From the NCBI RefSeq assembly GCF_024721975.1, contig NZ_JANQBB010000002.1, forward strand, positions 941,593 through 1,005,592: a stretch of DNA of 64,000 bases. Direction: 5' to 3'. The position numbers and the translations under genes are program-made. The first letter of the stretch is position 1, and each line of letters starts with the position of its first letter. Under the pieces are notes generated by a model. That model was not told the origin of the DNA, searched no databases, and saw only the letters and a list, made by a program, of their open reading frames with translations. This DNA comes from Paenibacillus endoradicis. Its GTDB lineage: Bacteria; Bacillota; Bacilli; Paenibacillales; Paenibacillaceae. Of this stretch, positions 53,013-61,500 are shown one piece after another.

Positions 53013-54278
53013 TTACTTATATTCTTTAAAAATAAGTGCTGTATTTTCTCCTTCTAGACCTCTGGCAAGAGATAATACCGAACTAATCTCCCCTTCTTTA
53101 GGTTGCTGCTTAACGAAAGCAACATCCCATGTGGGATCACAATTTGATAAATGTAGCGTGTGAGGCATCGTTTTCGTATGGATCGCCATTAGTGATGCAT
53201 ATGCATTAAAGGCACCTGCATTAGAAAACTGATGACCAACATTAGATTTTATCGAGCTAACAGCAGTATGGCTTGCAGAGAATATAGAAGAGATTGCTCT
53301 AGCCTCCGACTCATCCCCACTTTTTGTACCACTGCCATGTGCGCAAATATATTGAATATCGTTTGGTGCAAGTTCACTCTTCTTTAGTGCCTTTTTAATC
53401 GCTGTCTGCAAACCATTGCCTTCTTCCGAAGGCTTTACTATACTATCGCAATCTGTACCATTGCCATAACCAATAACCTCACCATAGATATGAGCACCAC
53501 GGTCAAGTGCATGCGTTAACTCCTCTACAATCAACATTGTTGATCCTTCACCTAATAAAGCACCTTTGCGTTTCATATCAAATGGTCTATAATATTTCTG
53601 TTCTTCATCTGTCTCGCGATTAAGTACACCCATCCCATCAACCTTCATGTAGTTCCACCATGTCAATGGGTCTGCGAATCCACCTGCTAAAGCAACATCG
53701 GCCTCGCCCATTGAGATTGCTCTTGCAGCGTTACCTATAGCTACTGAACTTACATTTGCTGTACCCATGTAATAGCAATTCGGTCCACGTAAATCGTATT
53801 CCTCAGATATATAAAATAAAGAAGAGGCAGGTAATCCTTTCACAAAAAATAATGGATGCACCGAATCTCTTACCTTCATCGCAAAGTCACTAATTGTCAG
53901 TTTTTCAGTATTAATAATGGCTTCTACCATATCACTTGCAGGCGTATCTACCTCTTTACTTCCACCAACAAATAATCCGATTTTCTGTCCATCTACTGTC
54001 CCCTTCTTCAAACCTGCATCCTCCATAGCAAGAGCAGAAGCGGCATAACACATGGAATCACCGCGTGACATCATCCTTAATTTCTTTACAGATTTAATAT
54101 AAGTTTTCGGTTCATAATCTGATATAGGATAGCCATATTTTGTATTCATCTTTTCTACATGAAGATGGGAAAGACACTGTACTGCAGAATCTCCATTCAA
54201 TATGCGATTCCAAACTTCATGTTTATCTGCACCAAGTGGGGATATTAACCCGATCCCTGTAACAACAACTCTCTTCAT
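53013..54278 (-). CDS. ketosynthase homologue with Cys replaced by Ala
   Basis: A 421-residue FabF-like protein from ATG 54278, which overlaps the preceding stop (ATGA). The fold and both His residues are kept (AHGSGT and SNVGHQF), but the nucleophile position reads MGTANVSS, aligning Ala174 with the catalytic Cys. Condensing enzymes with Cys changed to Ala or Gln decarboxylate malonyl-ACP or serve as chain length factors. It may make acetyl-ACP starters, or partner the intact ketosynthase at 54723-56012. A longer frame from 54314 adds 12 unlikely residues. Confidence 0.87.
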   Translation of the reverse strand: MKRVVVTGIGLISPLGADKHEVWNRILNGDSAVQCLSHLHVEKMNTKYGYPISDYEPKTYIKSVKKLRMMSRGDSMCYAASALAMEDAGLKKGTVDGQKIGLFVGGSKEVDTPASDMVEAIINTEKLTISDFAMKVRDSVHPLFFVKGLPASSLFYISEEYDLRGPNCYYMGTANVSSVAIGNAARAISMGEADVALAGGFADPLTWWNYMKVDGMGVLNRETDEEQKYYRPFDMKRKGALLGEGSTMLIVEELTHALDRGAHIYGEVIGYGNGTDCDSIVKPSEEGNGLQTAIKKALKKSELAPNDIQYICAHGSGTKSGDESEARAISSIFSASHTAVSSIKSNVGHQFSNAGAFNAYASLMAIHTKTMPHTLHLSNCDPTWDVAFVKQQPKEGEISSVLSLARGLEGENTALIFKEYK

Positions 54279-54733
54279 ATGACAACCACCTCTTGTGCAC
54301 CACGTAGCTTCCAATAAGATGATAGACTTTGCTTTGTGTCTATCGTTGATGGTACCGCTTGGAATGTCATCATCCCAACCGTCACAACTGTCTTATCAGC
54401 TACCTTGATGTTCCCTTTCATTTGAAGCTTATCATTAAAGCTATTATTCAATACCTCTACTTCGACTTGCATGCAATCTCCAGGCTTAACATAAAAACGC
54501 CACTTAATATTCCCTATATTAGTGAGTCGATAAGTGGTTGAAAAGTTATTCTGACTACTTAAAACTCCTTCGGCCAATCGCTGCAAGGCCATAATAGATA
54601 GCATGCCTGGCCAAATCGGCTTTAATGGGAAATGAGTATCAAAAATAATATTGCTCATCGTAATATTTTGAAAACCCGATGCTCTTTGCCCAGGAATCCA
54701 ATCTATGACTCTATCCATTACCTCAATTTTCAT
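54275..54733 (-). CDS. FabZ-like hotdog protein, His kept, Glu lost (dehydratase half)
   Basis: 152 residues from ATG 54733 (AGGGAG 9 nt upstream; 54751 is an alternative). It is a single hotdog fold of the FabA/FabZ type. The catalytic His34 is present in DTHFPLKP, but the residue that is Glu in FabZ (LILEAMAQ) is Met48 here (LSIMALQR). On its own it should lack dehydratase activity. The neighbouring hotdog protein at 56009-56461 has the reverse pattern. In FabZ the His and the Glu come from different subunits, so a heterodimer of the two would have one complete site. It overlaps the ketosynthase genes on both sides. Confidence 0.85.
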   Translation of the reverse strand: MKIEVMDRVIDWIPGQRASGFQNITMSNIIFDTHFPLKPIWPGMLSIMALQRLAEGVLSSQNNFSTTYRLTNIGNIKWRFYVKPGDCMQVEVEVLNNSFNDKLQMKGNIKVADKTVVTVGMMTFQAVPSTIDTKQSLSSYWKLRGAQEVVVI

Positions 54734-56012
54734 CAATATGTTCTCCCTCATATGATTTCACAGCAAGACAGACATTTGTACCTCCGAATGCAAATGCATT
54801 TACAAGTGCTGCATTCACCACTGACTTTCGCGCATGATTAGGGACACAATCTAGTGTTAATTTGGCATCAGGAGTTTCATAATTAATAGTTGGTGGTAGT
54901 ATTTGATCCCTTATTGCAAGCACAGTAGAAATAAAGTTGATTCCGCCTGATGCATTAGTCATATGGCCAACCATCGATTTTACTGAGCTAATCGCAACTT
55001 GATCAGCTGCATCGCCAAGTGCTGCTCGTATTGCCATCGTCTCACTATAATCATTGTATGGTGTACTCGTACCATGAACAGATATATAGTCAATTTCACT
55101 AGGTGTTAATTCCGCTTCCTCCATTGCTCGGCACATAACAGTAATACATTCTCCACCTTCAGGTGGCGAATCTGTAATACGATAAGCATTCAGTGTGCTA
55201 GAAAATCCAACTAGCTCCGCATAAATGTTTGCATTCCTTGCTAGTGCATGCTCTAAATCCTCGAGCACGATCATAGTTGCTCCTTCCCCGATAACGAATC
55301 CATCACGATTTTTATCGAAAGGGCGTGAAGCAAGCTCAGGCTCATCATTTCGCATTGATAATGCACCTAATAATCCAAAGCCCAATAGATCTATATAATT
55401 AACCATGGAGTCATATCCACCAGCAATCATCACAGAAGCTTCTCCGTCTTGAATCGAGCGAAAAGCTGTACCAATAGAGTGAGCACTTGAAGCACAAGCT
55501 GTATTGATGGTATACATAGGACCAGCCGCACGAAGCCATTGTGCCATCAATGCGGCACCTGTAATACTATTGCGTTTCAAAATATCAATTGGTCCAAAAA
55601 AAGATTGCCCTACGTCAATATCTTCAGGATCATCATTGAAATATCGGGCAAAGGTTTCTTGAAATTGTTCAAGTTCTGGATAGATGAGACCACAACCCAT
55701 TGATATGCCAATCTCAGCATTCGGCTCTTCACCAACATCAATTCCTGCATCGGAAATTGCTTCAAGAAAAGCATTTAATCCAAAGCCGGAGGAACGAGAA
55801 AGAAGTCTAGAAAATTTAGGAGGAATTGAGGGGTGTAAATTGAAATCTTTTACTTGAGCAGCAATTTGCGTATCCATATTAGAAACATCAAATACTGAAA
55901 TCTTGCTAACTCCCGACTGCCCTTCTAGCATTTTCATCCACGTTTGCTTCGCATCTAATCCAAGAGGGGTTACACAACCAATTCCAGTTACGACAACTCT
56001 TTTTTTATTCAT
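54723..56012 (-). CDS. beta-ketoacyl-ACP synthase (intact, FabF type)
   Basis: A 429-residue condensing enzyme with the full triad: Cys173 (NTACASSAHS), the His in SVHGTSTPYND and the His in SMVGHMTNASGG. The C-terminal NAFAFGGTN is conserved. It overlaps the upstream hotdog gene by 4 nt (ATGA) and the downstream hotdog gene by 11 nt. It extends acyl-ACP by two carbons, perhaps with the Cys-less homologue at 53013-54278 as partner. It is one of two catalytically complete ketosynthase domains in the cluster. Confidence 0.92.
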   Translation of the reverse strand: MNKKRVVVTGIGCVTPLGLDAKQTWMKMLEGQSGVSKISVFDVSNMDTQIAAQVKDFNLHPSIPPKFSRLLSRSSGFGLNAFLEAISDAGIDVGEEPNAEIGISMGCGLIYPELEQFQETFARYFNDDPEDIDVGQSFFGPIDILKRNSITGAALMAQWLRAAGPMYTINTACASSAHSIGTAFRSIQDGEASVMIAGGYDSMVNYIDLLGFGLLGALSMRNDEPELASRPFDKNRDGFVIGEGATMIVLEDLEHALARNANIYAELVGFSSTLNAYRITDSPPEGGECITVMCRAMEEAELTPSEIDYISVHGTSTPYNDYSETMAIRAALGDAADQVAISSVKSMVGHMTNASGGINFISTVLAIRDQILPPTINYETPDAKLTLDCVPNHARKSVVNAALVNAFAFGGTNVCLAVKSYEGEHIDEN

Positions 56013-56461
56013 ACTCGTACCCCCGATGACAGTTCAAGAAACGTTCGTTTTGTATCCGGTACGTTTTCTAGCTCAGTGGTATCCACTAACGAGCACATCA
56101 TATAATTAATTTGCATCACGATTTCTCCATTGACCTTCCCGTACCCAGAAAAAACAGCCGCATTTTCATGTAATGAATCAATATTGCCGATTAGTACTAG
56201 TTCATCACCTGGATAGACAATTCCCAATATTTCAATCGAATCGGCCGATAATAGAACTGCTCGTTTTTTAAATTCTGTTGTTTTCATGACAAGCCATGCC
56301 CCCGCTTGACATAAAGCTTCTATCATTAATGCTTCAGGGAAATAATATTGATTTGTAATAGCATCCTTCATGTAACAATCTTGAAAGTTTGCTAATTTAC
56401 TCGCTGTAATTGACTTCCCCTCCAAAATCTCTGTAATACGATCAACCATATAAAACCTCAT
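56009..56461 (-). CDS. FabZ-like hotdog protein, Glu kept, His lost (dehydratase half)
   Basis: 150 residues from ATG 56461 (GAGGG 8 nt ahead; a GTG at 56476 overlapping the AcpS stop is an alternative). It is a hotdog fold with FabZ-like MVDRITEILEGK. The catalytic Glu48 is kept (MIEALCQAGAW), but the position of the FabZ His is Ala34 (KDAITNQYYFP). It is complementary to the hotdog protein at 54275-54733. Both lie in the same operon with one gene between them, so they probably form a heteromeric 3-hydroxyacyl-ACP dehydratase. Such paired dehydratases are known from aryl polyene and ishigamide pathways. Confidence 0.85.
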   Translation of the reverse strand: MRFYMVDRITEILEGKSITASKLANFQDCYMKDAITNQYYFPEALMIEALCQAGAWLVMKTTEFKKRAVLLSADSIEILGIVYPGDELVLIGNIDSLHENAAVFSGYGKVNGEIVMQINYMMCSLVDTTELENVPDTKRTFLELSSGVRV

Positions 56462-56472
56462 TAAGTGAGCCC

Positions 56473-56865
56473 TCACTTTCCTTCTCGATCAAGCAACAAT
56501 ACTACGTGTGCAGTTGCTAATTCATCCGTATGACTAAGAGAAACGTCCATTGAAATAACCCCAAGTTGCTTGACATACATCAAGGCATTTCCTTGGAGCT
56601 CTAATCGTGGTTTTCCAGATAGTGGTTCATTTCGTATACCAATTTCATTCAGTTCTATCCCTTTTCCCATCCCTGTGCCTATCGCTTTAAGAAAAGCTTC
56701 TTTCGCGGCAAATCTAGCCGATAAATGTTCAATTCTTCTCTTCTTCCCAGCTGAATAAGTAAGCTCCTGAGAAGTAAAAATACTATCCAGTTGAAGCAGA
56801 TTGGATAGTATCTTTTTCTCCATTTTCGCTACACTTTGCAGATCTATACCTGTGCGAATTTCCAT
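56473..56865 (-). CDS. AcpS-type 4'-phosphopantetheinyl transferase
   Basis: A 130-residue holo-ACP synthase. It has the AcpS metal-site motif GIDLQSV near the N-terminus and FAAKEAFLKAIGTG (the WxxKEAxxK-like core), plus SLSHTDELATA at the end. The start is ATG 56865, 4 nt after the ACP stop; the longer frame from 56910 overlaps the ACP. A dedicated copy beside the unusual ACP suggests that it activates that carrier. There is no strong ribosome site, so translation is probably coupled to the ACP gene. Confidence 0.92.
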   Translation of the reverse strand: MEIRTGIDLQSVAKMEKKILSNLLQLDSIFTSQELTYSAGKKRRIEHLSARFAAKEAFLKAIGTGMGKGIELNEIGIRNEPLSGKPRLELQGNALMYVKQLGVISMDVSLSHTDELATAHVVLLLDREGK

Positions 56866-56869
56866 TTTA

Positions 56870-57277
56870 TTAAGAAACAGTCGACAATTCTGCTTGTCTT
56901 TTTTCAACAAGGCTAACTAGATTATCTACAGTAAATAAAGTAAGTACACGCTCTGCTTCAAATTTCCCACGTAGACTCTCCATATCAATTTGTGGTAGAT
57001 TTTCCTTCAACTTTTCTAATCCAAGATCAGAAATATAGCCCTCATCCGTTCCGAATTGTTCATCAGGAATACCGCCTGTAATCATCATCGTAATATCATT
57101 CATCGTTACCTTAAATCCTAGCTTACGCTCAATTCGAAACAGTACATCAAGTAAATCCAATGATTCTGCTCCCAAATCACCTAATAATGTTGATTCAGCA
57201 GCAACCTCTTCCAAATCTACTCCAATTGCATCTACCAAAGATTGTTGAACTACGTCGAAAATTTCATTTCTTACCAT
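56870..57277 (-). CDS. extended acyl carrier protein
   Basis: A 135-residue carrier protein, longer than the usual 75-85. The phosphopantetheine Ser39 lies in LGAESLDLLDV. About 50 residues (TGGIPDEQFGTDEGYISD...) are inserted between helix II and the closing helix (LFTVDNLVSLVEKRQ). The start is ATG 57277 with GGAGGG 8 nt ahead; the 57301 alternative is unlikely. It carries the growing chain between the ketosynthases, the ketoreductase and the hotdog pair. It lies 27 nt after the ketoreductase gene and just before its own AcpS. Confidence 0.9.
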   Translation of the reverse strand: MVRNEIFDVVQQSLVDAIGVDLEEVAAESTLLGDLGAESLDLLDVLFRIERKLGFKVTMNDITMMITGGIPDEQFGTDEGYISDLGLEKLKENLPQIDMESLRGKFEAERVLTLFTVDNLVSLVEKRQAELSTVS

Positions 57278-57304
57278 GATTAATACCCTCCAAAAATTCA
57301 TTTT

Positions 57305-58069
57305 TTATAGTGGTCTACCAATTCCTAGCGTGCACGATGCACCACCATCTACCTTTAATGTAGCTCCAGTAATATGACTAGCATCATCAGAGGCTAGAAA
57401 CAATACAGTTCTTGCAATCTCTTCTGGCTTACCAAATCTTCGCTGAGGAATTTGAGATAAATATCGCTTTTCCTCCTTCAATAATCCTTCAACCATTTCC
57501 GTTTCTGAAAACCCAGGAAGAACGGCACAAACTCGTATATTGAAACGAGCTAACTCTACTGCAGCTGTACGTGTAAATGCATTAATAGCAGCTTTCGAAC
57601 AAGCGTAATTTGATTGTCCTATCCAACCACCTACACTCATTGCGGAAGAAACGTTGACGATAACCCCGCTTCTTTCTAACATCATAGGTTCTATAGCAAC
57701 TTTCGAGCAATTGAACACTCCACCAAAATTGACTTGCATTACTTTCTGCCAATCTTCTGGCTCCATCTGAAAAATAAGTCGATCATTGGATATTCCTGCA
57801 TTATTAATAAGAATATCTAGTTTCCCATATCGTTCTAAGATGAATGCCATCATCTTCTTGACCTGCTCCAGATCACTAACATCAGCTTGATAAATTGATG
57901 CTGTGCCACCTTGAGATTGAATTAAAGCACATACCTCTTCTGCTTGTTCCTGCTTACTGTTGTAATTTATAACCACAGTAGCTCCTAGCTTAGCAGCCTC
58001 CAAACAAATCGATCTACCAATACCTCGTGATCCCCCTGTGACAAGTACTACCTTCTCGTTAAAATTCAA
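57305..58069 (-). CDS. 3-oxoacyl-ACP reductase (FabG type)
   Basis: A 254-residue SDR ketoreductase. The NADPH motif is TGGSRGIGRS, then NNAG at about 89-92, and the catalytic Tyr155 and Lys159 are in SNYACSKAA. It starts at TTG 58069 with GAGGTG 7 nt upstream. It reduces the 3-keto group after each condensation. It is the second gene of the leftward operon, 74 nt after the malonyl transferase. No enoyl reductase is found in the cluster. Confidence 0.93.
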   Translation of the reverse strand: MNFNEKVVLVTGGSRGIGRSICLEAAKLGATVVINYNSKQEQAEEVCALIQSQGGTASIYQADVSDLEQVKKMMAFILERYGKLDILINNAGISNDRLIFQMEPEDWQKVMQVNFGGVFNCSKVAIEPMMLERSGVIVNVSSAMSVGGWIGQSNYACSKAAINAFTRTAAVELARFNIRVCAVLPGFSETEMVEGLLKEEKRYLSQIPQRRFGKPEEIARTVLFLASDDASHITGATLKVDGGASCTLGIGRPL

Positions 58070-58143
58070 CTACATTCACCTCACTTCGAAATCAACTTAG
58101 AATTTGTTGTAAATATTTGAATGTCTATTGTCCACTGAATAAA

Positions 58144-59079
58144 TTAGTTCTTTTGCCAAGCTTCAAACTTCTTTAAGCTATCAATATTAACTACTTTGGC
58201 AGAAGTATCTAGTTGTCTTACCAGACCAGATAAAACACGACCTGGACCAATCTCAACAAATTCGTCTACTTGAATATCTCTCATTACCTTTCTTACAACA
58301 TGCTCCCATTTTACTGGTGCTATCGCTTGGTCTAGCAAAACTTGCGATACTTGTTTCTGATCAGTAACAAAATCAATATTCACATTGCTAACTATAGGCA
58401 CTTGTAGCTCCTGCAACTGAATTCCCTCTATTTTTTTCTTCAATGAAGGAATAATGTTTGCGATAAGCTGGCTATGGAATGCTCCGCTAACCGGCAATTT
58501 CACAACTCTTTCTGCTCCAGCGGCAGCGGCTTCTAGCATTGCCTTCTCAACCAGGTGATCTTCACCTGAAATGACCAATTGTGATGGGCCGTTATAATTG
58601 GCTATCGTAATTACACCTTCTTCACGATATGTCTTACAAATCTCCTCTAGCTCCATAACTTCTAGACCCATTATGGCCGCCATACTGCCTGAATGGGTTT
58701 GTTGCGCCTGTTGCATAAGTCGACCACGCTCAGCGACAATTTGTAATCCTTCAAGAAAAGTAAAGCCTTTTGCTGCCGCCACAGCCGAGAATTCTCCCAA
58801 GCTATGCCCAATAACTGCCGAGCATCCAATCTCATACTCTTCGAATAATGCATGTAATGCCATTGAAACCATGTATATGGCAGGTTGGGCATATTGCGTT
58901 GATTTTAGTTGCTGTTCATCGCCAGAAAAACATAATTCACTTAATTTGTAACCTAATAGATCATCTGCTGCTTCGAAAAAGTTTTGGCGAATATACGCAA
59001 AACTTTCAAACAAATCCTTCCCCATTCCTAATCGTTGCGAGCCTTGACCTGGAAACATAAATACAATCGGGCCTTTCAT
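58144..59079 (-). CDS. malonyl-CoA:ACP transacylase (FabD type)
   Basis: Loads malonyl units onto the ACP, 311 residues. The family opening MFPGQGSQRLGMGKDL is followed by the nucleophile Ser93 in GHSLGEFSAV and a His in SGAFHSQL. It has the normal length for FabD. It is the first gene of the leftward operon, with GGAGG 10 nt before ATG 59079 and a predicted promoter in the divergent intergenic region. A cluster-owned copy means that the pathway does not depend on the housekeeping FabD. Confidence 0.95.
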   Translation of the reverse strand: MKGPIVFMFPGQGSQRLGMGKDLFESFAYIRQNFFEAADDLLGYKLSELCFSGDEQQLKSTQYAQPAIYMVSMALHALFEEYEIGCSAVIGHSLGEFSAVAAAKGFTFLEGLQIVAERGRLMQQAQQTHSGSMAAIMGLEVMELEEICKTYREEGVITIANYNGPSQLVISGEDHLVEKAMLEAAAAGAERVVKLPVSGAFHSQLIANIIPSLKKKIEGIQLQELQVPIVSNVNIDFVTDQKQVSQVLLDQAIAPVKWEHVVRKVMRDIQVDEFVEIGPGRVLSGLVRQLDTSAKVVNIDSLKKFEAWQKN

Positions 59080-59141
59080 CGTTAGGTAGCCTCCACATCA
59101 CCAATTTACATAAATGGATATTAATTACTTTCACTTTACTA

Positions 59142-59170
59142 ATGATATACATTTTCACTAAGCAAGTTAA
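59142..59170 (-). promoter_or_regulatory. predicted promoter of the polyketide-like operon
   Basis: On the minus strand TTAACT (59165-59170), 17 nt, then TATCAT (59142-59147), 63 nt before the malonyl transferase start. Confidence 0.5.
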
Positions 59171-59193
59171 TAGCTATTTACCTCTAATTCATC

Positions 59194-59322
59194 TAGTAGT
59201 TAAATACCTATTTTTATACAAATACATTACAACACTACTATTTACCAAATGGACAACAGCTTGTATTGTGAGGTTTGTTACTATTTTCACCATATGATTT
59301 TCTGAATTATATAGTAGTTAAA
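59194..59322. promoter_or_regulatory. repeated 11-bp motif in the divergent intergenic region
   Basis: TAGTAGTTAAA occurs at 59194-59204 and 59312-59322, 118 bp apart, once near each divergent promoter. Related TACTATTT words lie at about 59237 and 59279. It is a candidate binding site for one of the two TetR-like regulators encoded immediately to the right. Confidence 0.4.
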
Positions 59323-59398
59323 CCTTATAGATATACTTTCAAGGGTTTCTAAAATGTCAATCGTTATCTATAAATGAAAAATAAGCGGAGGTAGCATC

Positions 59399-60004
59399 AT
59401 GGAACTAGAACATTTTAATAAACAATTAATACTTAAGCATTTTGCTCAATTACCTTTTGAGCATTGGAAAGTTAGTGATCTTGAACTTAACAGGATTATG
59501 TTACCTTTCATTGAACAATTTAAAAACAAGAGTAACTATGATCTACTTATTTATCTAATGGAGATTAGCTTCAACCTTATCGTTCAAAAAATTGAACCGA
59601 TTATTGACGCAGATTCAATTCCTTCGCAAAAGCTATATGACTTATCTAAAGCTTTCGTTTATTTTGGTCATATTGAGCCTGATGCCTATCGAATTGCTTT
59701 CCTCATTCGCCCACACATTAACGGGCATGAACATTTCCCTGTTGAATCAGCGATTCGATTCCGAGTAATGATTCGTAAAGTGTTTCGATTATTTAATCAG
59801 CAAGTTCAATCTTCAAAAAACATTCCTATTGAGCTACAGGTCCAAGGTTTGATGTGTGTTCTAAATGGTATCGTCGTTTCCACGTTATCTTTGCAACGCA
59901 TGGAGTTAATCGAGCTTAATGAATTAAGCGACTATACCCTCAAAAATTATTTGCGTGGTATTTCAAATGAATTTTTCCCTTCATATTCATCATTTGACAA
60001 ATAA
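59399..60004 (+). CDS. TetR-like protein with weak DNA-binding domain
   Basis: A 201-residue all-helical protein. The C-terminal two thirds resemble a TetR ligand/dimer domain, and EQFKNKSNYDLLIYLMEIS recalls the end of a TetR DNA-binding domain. A normal helix-turn-helix upstream of it is not evident: the N-terminus (ILKHFAQLPFEHWKVSDLELN) is degenerate. It may be a regulator with altered DNA binding or a partner of the second TetR protein. ATG 59399 follows GGAGG by 7 nt. It is divergent from the polyketide-like operon and first in the rightward unit. Confidence 0.6.
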   Translation: MELEHFNKQLILKHFAQLPFEHWKVSDLELNRIMLPFIEQFKNKSNYDLLIYLMEISFNLIVQKIEPIIDADSIPSQKLYDLSKAFVYFGHIEPDAYRIAFLIRPHINGHEHFPVESAIRFRVMIRKVFRLFNQQVQSSKNIPIELQVQGLMCVLNGIVVSTLSLQRMELIELNELSDYTLKNYLRGISNEFFPSYSSFDK

Positions 60005-60098
60005 AGGTTATGTCTGTTATATTGAATTCGGAAACTGAATTTTGATTTTGAGTTTCCGAATTCCTTACCATTCACGCCAATTTAAGGAGCGAACACAG

Positions 60099-60695
60099 AT
60101 GATCGATCAGACCGGAGCAACTTGGCAGCTTAAAGAAGAAATTATGGATAAATACTTTCAGCTTGGTATGGAACAAGGCTTTAGCAAAGTACTACTTGAT
60201 CAAGTAGCATCTGAATTATCTATCAGCAAGAAAACAATTTACAAAATATTCACTAGTAAAGAGCACATTATTTCATCATGCATTGATTCAGTGTTTGAAA
60301 AAATTGATGCTGAAGTGCTCCCTATCATGACTAACTCTTCCATCAGTATTCTAGATAAAATCAAGCTTCTTCCAGAAATAGTAGCCAACCAATTAGATTT
60401 TTTTACTCGCCATCAAGTAGTTGAAATTCAGCGTTCATTTCCTGATTTATGGACAAAAGTATTAGAGCAAAGAAAAATAAGAATTGAACGCTATGAAGGA
60501 CTTTTCCAAGCTGCAAAAAGCAAAGGCTACATCAACGATATTGATTCCAAAATGATCGTCCAGTTTTTCTTAGTTGCTATCGAAGCATTCACCAAAGAAA
60601 GTTTTATGATTGAGCACAACATGTCCTACTCTCAATCTTTGGAGATCGTAACCAAAATATTGCTGGAGGGCATATTGAATAAAATAAACGATTGA
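60099..60695 (+). CDS. TetR-family transcriptional regulator
   Basis: 198 residues from ATG 60099, chosen for AAGGAG 9 nt ahead; the longer frame from 60042 adds 19 residues with no ribosome site. A clear TetR helix-turn-helix spans about 28-55 (LLDQVASELSISKKTIYKIF followed by TSKEHII), and the helical ligand domain follows. It is a likely controller of the polyketide-like genes, probably binding in 59080-59398. It is followed 20 nt later by an SDR gene. Confidence 0.85.
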   Translation: MIDQTGATWQLKEEIMDKYFQLGMEQGFSKVLLDQVASELSISKKTIYKIFTSKEHIISSCIDSVFEKIDAEVLPIMTNSSISILDKIKLLPEIVANQLDFFTRHQVVEIQRSFPDLWTKVLEQRKIRIERYEGLFQAAKSKGYINDIDSKMIVQFFLVAIEAFTKESFMIEHNMSYSQSLEIVTKILLEGILNKIND

Positions 60696-60715
60696 TTAAT
60701 GAAAGGAGCTAGCTT

Positions 60716-61486
60716 ATGAAAGGGAAAATTGTATTAGTTGTTGGAGCATCGAGTGGCGTAGGTCGTGCCGTTTCATTGAAACTTGCAAGTCAAGGAGCAA
60801 CTGTTATTATCTCTTCTAGAGATAAAAATGCACTTAAAACATTAAAGAATACTATCGAAATCAATGGCGGTCAATGCTATATGCATTCCTGCGACATATG
60901 CTCTGAAGAGGCAGTTCGGGGGTTGATTGATGAGACCATTAATCAATTTGGAAAAATCGATATTGCCATTCTTAGTTCAGCCGTTCAATATGTCGATACA
61001 GTCGATCAGCTTAATATCGATGAAGTTAATTCTATGTTTCAAACCAATGTAGTGGGAATTATTCGCTGTACTCGATTACTACTACCACATATGATGAAGA
61101 AAAAATCAGGACAAATTGCACTTATCTCCTCCATTATGGGAGAAGCAGCGTTTCCGCACATGGTCTCGTATGGTGCTACTAAGGCTGCCATTTCATGCTT
61201 TGCAAGAGGACTGCGGCGTGAAGTAACTGATCACGGAATAGCTGTGACGTTATTCTCACCAGGACATATGAATACCAATTTAAGTGCTCATTTACATGAT
61301 CGAATTCCACTTTGGTATGGTAAATCAGGATCCTTAAATGTTGAAGTTGTTGCACAAAAATTAGTCACATCAATTAGACGAAAAAAAGCTGATGTAGTTA
61401 TAGGTCGTCAAAGTATTATGCTTGGCAATATGATTAAATTTTTACCTAATATTGCTAACAATATAATTCGTAAGATTACAACTTAA
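60716..61486 (+). CDS. short-chain dehydrogenase/reductase
   Basis: A 256-residue classical SDR. The cofactor motif is GASSGVGRAV, with Ser in LISSIMGEA and catalytic YGATK (YxxxK). The usual NNAG reads SSAV. The C-terminal 30 residues are hydrophobic and basic (MLGNMIKFLPNIANN), suggesting membrane contact or a lipid substrate. AAAGGAG stands 7 nt before the start. It is in a rightward unit with the regulators and the FAD monooxygenase, so it is a candidate tailoring enzyme of the cluster. Confidence 0.87.
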   Translation: MKGKIVLVVGASSGVGRAVSLKLASQGATVIISSRDKNALKTLKNTIEINGGQCYMHSCDICSEEAVRGLIDETINQFGKIDIAILSSAVQYVDTVDQLNIDEVNSMFQTNVVGIIRCTRLLLPHMMKKKSGQIALISSIMGEAAFPHMVSYGATKAAISCFARGLRREVTDHGIAVTLFSPGHMNTNLSAHLHDRIPLWYGKSGSLNVEVVAQKLVTSIRRKKADVVIGRQSIMLGNMIKFLPNIANNIIRKITT

Positions 61487-61500
61487 TTAGAAGCAATTAC

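Noticed and set aside
46564..59079. Housekeeping fatty acid synthesis locus
   Set aside because: There is no FabI/FabK, accBC or plsX, and it includes dead ketosynthase domains, split dehydratase halves, efflux pumps and dedicated regulators, so a specialised pathway fits better.
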